Source: Sphingobacteruim zhuxiongii (GTDB taxonomy: Bacteria > Bacteroidota > Bacteroidia > Sphingobacteriales > Sphingobacteriaceae). Taken from it: a DNA stretch of 64,000 bases. Position numbers and translations under genes: made by a program. The notes under the pieces are model-generated. The model was given only the letters and a program-made list of their open reading frames with translations. It was not told the origin of the DNA and ran no database searches. Where the stretch lies: the NCBI RefSeq assembly GCF_009557615.1, contig NZ_CP045652.1, forward strand, positions 1,426,001 to 1,490,000. Reading direction: 5' to 3'. The first letter of the stretch is position 1. Each line of letters starts with the position of its first letter. This document shows, piece by piece, positions 62,036-64,000 of this stretch.

Positions 62036-62602
62036 ATGGCGAACAAGAAAAAGATCGTAGTAGCAATTACGGGTGCTAGTGGCTCTATCTATGCAAAGGT
62101 GTTATTAGATAAACTGATGCAGTTGAAAGATCAGATCGCAGAAGTTGGCATCGTCATGTCTGATAATGCTAAGGATGTTTGGAAGTTTGAGCTAGACGAT
62201 CAATCGTTCAATAATTATCCTTTTAAGTTCTACCAAAAGAATGATTTCATGGCGCCTTTTGCATCGGGCTCAGCAAAGTTTGATACGATGATTGTCGTGC
62301 CTTGTTCTATGGGGACATTAGCAAGAATCGCGCAGGGAATTTCTTCTGATTTGACAACCCGGGCAGCCGATGTGATCCTAAAAGAGCGACGTAAGTTGAT
62401 TTTAGTTACCCGCGAAACGCCTTTAAATCTTATTCATATCCAGAATATGCAATTGGCAACGCAAGCAGGGGCCATCATCTGTCCAGCATCGCCTTCCTTT
62501 TATAGCCGTCCACAAACATTTGAAGAGCTTGCCGCAACGGTTATTGATCGCATACTTGATATGGCTGGGTTAGATTTAGATACCTTTCGCTGGGGTGAAT
62601 AA
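62036..62602 (+). CDS. ubiX: UbiX family flavin prenyltransferase
   Basis: 188 residues. Makes prenylated FMN, the cofactor of UbiD-type decarboxylases, from FMN and dimethylallyl phosphate. Family features: VAITGASGSIYAKVLLDKL (FMN-binding N-terminus), VPCSMGTLARIAQGISSDLTTRAADVILKERRKLILVTRETPLNLIHIQNM, and ICPASPSFYSRPQTFEELAATVIDRILDMAGL. No ubiD is present in the window. Between it and the LacI-type gene 49 bp contain its own promoter box. Confidence 0.95.
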   Translation: MANKKKIVVAITGASGSIYAKVLLDKLMQLKDQIAEVGIVMSDNAKDVWKFELDDQSFNNYPFKFYQKNDFMAPFASGSAKFDTMIVVPCSMGTLARIAQGISSDLTTRAADVILKERRKLILVTRETPLNLIHIQNMQLATQAGAIICPASPSFYSRPQTFEELAATVIDRILDMAGLDLDTFRWGE

Positions 62603-62713
62603 ATAAGCCATTTTATCTCGAGAATTGATCGGTTTAATCCGTTAGCGCGTATTTAAGTTGAACTTTTGGCGCTAATCCTAAAAACTTTTTATTAATCTAT
62701 TAGAATGATTTTG

Positions 62714-62721
62714 TACTTTTG
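62714..62721 (+). promoter_or_regulatory. candidate -7 promoter box upstream of dihydroorotase-like gene
   Basis: TACTTTTG matches TAnnTTTG, 163 bp before the dihydroorotase ATG and 7 bp before the ATG of a 56-codon frame (62729-62899) that overlaps the dihydroorotase start by 16 bp. That frame has no known family and is not called as a gene; it could act as a leader ORF. Confidence 0.35.
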
Positions 62722-62883
62722 TTTTTTAATGAAACAGCTGTACCCATCTTCGCTAAACACAGTTTTCTGTATGCAGAAGGTTTTTCAAAATGCTCATTGG
62801 AAAAGATCGATCTGCAGGGTTATTGCTTTCATTCCTAAGCAAACAAAACTTACTTCGCAAATTTTAGATTATCAACATACTTC

Positions 62884-64000
62884 ATGGCTACAATATTAAT
62901 TACTTCTGCAACATTAGTTTCGGCATCGCATCCTTTGCACTTGACATCGGTGGATGTATTGGTTAAGAATGGTAAGATTGAAAAGATTGCTAAAAACATC
63001 CAATCGGATGATAAGAAGCTGCAGGTGATCGATGCGAAGGATAGTTTCTTGTCGGTTGGTTTTTTTGATTTGAATACGAATTTCGGCGAACCAGGTTATG
63101 AAACTAAAGAGGATATAAAAACAGGAACTGCAGCAGCTGCGGCAGGAGGTTTTACAGCGGTGGCTGTACATCCGAATACAAACCCTCCAATTCATAGCCG
63201 TTCGGAAGTTGCATTAATTGTCAACACCGCGAAAGGTAATCTCGTGGATGTGTATCCCGTTGGAACAATTAGTAAAAAGAGAGAGGGAAAGGAACTAGCG
63301 GAGCTTTATGATATGCAACAGACAGGCGCTATCGCATTTTCTGATGGAAACCATAGTGTTCAGCAAGCTGGTCTCATGGGGCGTGCATTGTTATATGCGA
63401 AGGGTTTCAATGGATTAATTATGTCACATCCGGAAGATGATTCGATTGGTGGCGGAAATCAAATGAATGAAGGCGAAGTGAGTACCTATTTAGGTATGAA
63501 AGGAATCCCTAATCTAGCGGAATCTATCATGGTTTCTCGTGATTTATTCTTAGCGGAATACAACGAGGCGCCAATACACTTCAGCACAATTTCTACGGAA
63601 GAATCGGTAGAACTTATCAAGAAAGCGAAAGCAAAAGGATTGAAAGTTACTTGTGATGTTGCAGCACATAACCTCGTGTTTACAGATGAAGAAGTGAAAG
63701 GTTTTGATAGTAACTTGAAAGTAAATCCTCCACTACGCACGAAGAAGGATATTAAAGCATTATTGAAAGGATTAAAGGATGGGACAGTCGATGCGATTGT
63801 TTCTCAACATACTCCACATGAAATCGAATTCAAAAATGTAGAATTTCAAATTGCTTACAATGGAATTATTGCTTCTCAAACCGTGTTACCACTATTGGTA
63901 AAAGCTGGATTAACTGTAGAAGCAATTGTAGAGAAACTTTCTGTTGGGCCACGTGTTATTTTAAATATAGAGCAACCGAAAATAGAGGAGGGGGCAACGG
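62884..64000 (+). CDS. dihydroorotase-like protein lacking key metal ligands, 3' end cut by window
   Basis: At least 372 residues, running off the right edge. Amidohydrolase layout of type I dihydroorotase is clear: the VGFFDLNTNFGEPGYETKED region (residues 58-77), VAVHPNTNPPI, GLIMSHPEDD, IHFSTISTEESVELI, LKVTCDVAAHNLVFTD, KVNPPLRTKKD and VSQHTPHEIEFKN. But the metal-binding HxH after the first strand is N64-T-N66, and the Asp of the TDHAPH motif is Q308. So it probably does not catalyse ring closure of carbamoyl-aspartate by the usual binuclear mechanism; similar inactive homologues serve as partners of aspartate transcarbamoylase. A normal pyrC elsewhere would be expected. Start ATG at 62884 gives the usual N-terminus (LITSATLVSASHPLHLTSVDV). 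Confidence 0.88.
   Translation, partial: MATILITSATLVSASHPLHLTSVDVLVKNGKIEKIAKNIQSDDKKLQVIDAKDSFLSVGFFDLNTNFGEPGYETKEDIKTGTAAAAAGGFTAVAVHPNTNPPIHSRSEVALIVNTAKGNLVDVYPVGTISKKREGKELAELYDMQQTGAIAFSDGNHSVQQAGLMGRALLYAKGFNGLIMSHPEDDSIGGGNQMNEGEVSTYLGMKGIPNLAESIMVSRDLFLAEYNEAPIHFSTISTEESVELIKKAKAKGLKVTCDVAAHNLVFTDEEVKGFDSNLKVNPPLRTKKDIKALLKGLKDGTVDAIVSQHTPHEIEFKNVEFQIAYNGIIASQTVLPLLVKAGLTVEAIVEKLSVGPRVILNIEQPKIEEGAT

Overview
The window is a stretch of chromosome from a Bacteroidota bacterium, most likely Sphingobacteriaceae (Sphingobacterium/Pedobacter type). The evidence is five SusC/SusD outer-membrane pairs, ECF sigma/FecR switches, promoter boxes of the Bacteroidota type TAnnTTTG, and housekeeping genes (prmC, ribD, ubiX, DUF2851, LacI regulator, dihydroorotase) typical of that group. 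Assignment is from gene content only; no rRNA is present.

Layout. 1-2.0 kb: RtcB RNA ligase (cut by the left edge) and peptide release factor homologue PrfH, a ribosome/RNA repair pair. 2.1-11 kb (minus): sigma, FecR, SusC, SusD, DUF1080 protein and a Tat-exported Gfo/Idh/MocA oxidoreductase, a glycan locus that looks built around oxidation of sugars rather than classical hydrolases. 11.1-15.2 kb: a large SF2 helicase with a hydrophobic stretch, a GyrI-like protein and an exported MsrA. 15.3-24.9 kb (plus): sigma, FecR, SusC, SusD and a two-domain enzyme (GH88 unsaturated glycuronidase plus SGNH esterase). 25-29.9 kb: a TolC/HlyD/MFS efflux operon with a divergent AraC regulator. 30.6-35.4 kb and 37.8-42.8 kb: two SusC/SusD pairs with no sigma/FecR and no STN domain, separated by a DinB-like protein and a Crp/Fnr regulator. 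43.3-53.3 kb: an orphan small protein, an ECF sigma gene, and a convergent FecR, SusC, SusD, DUF1735/discoidin, exo/endonuclease-phosphatase operon. 53.5-55.8 kb: a decayed ISAon1-type transposase lying tail to tail with an intact ISAon1-type element, next to tRNA-Lys. 56.3-64 kb: housekeeping genes, with a probable small RNA at about 60.48 kb.

How it works together. In the three loci with FecR, every SusC has an N-terminal STN signalling domain and a stem-loop lies between fecR and susC; the two pairs without FecR lack STN. This fits trans-envelope signalling from SusC through FecR to the sigma factor, with separate control of the SusCD structural genes. The efflux operon probably answers to its AraC neighbour. 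The right-hand housekeeping genes prmC, ribD and ubiX each have a TAGnTTTG box exactly four bases before ATG, which predicts leaderless mRNAs.

The most unusual items are the candidate small RNA, the leaderless promoter pattern, the shared fecR-susC hairpins, the sigma gene displaced to the far end of its locus, the tail-to-tail IS pair with repeated ends, and a dihydroorotase lacking several metal ligands. No CRISPR array, prophage or obvious defence island was seen.
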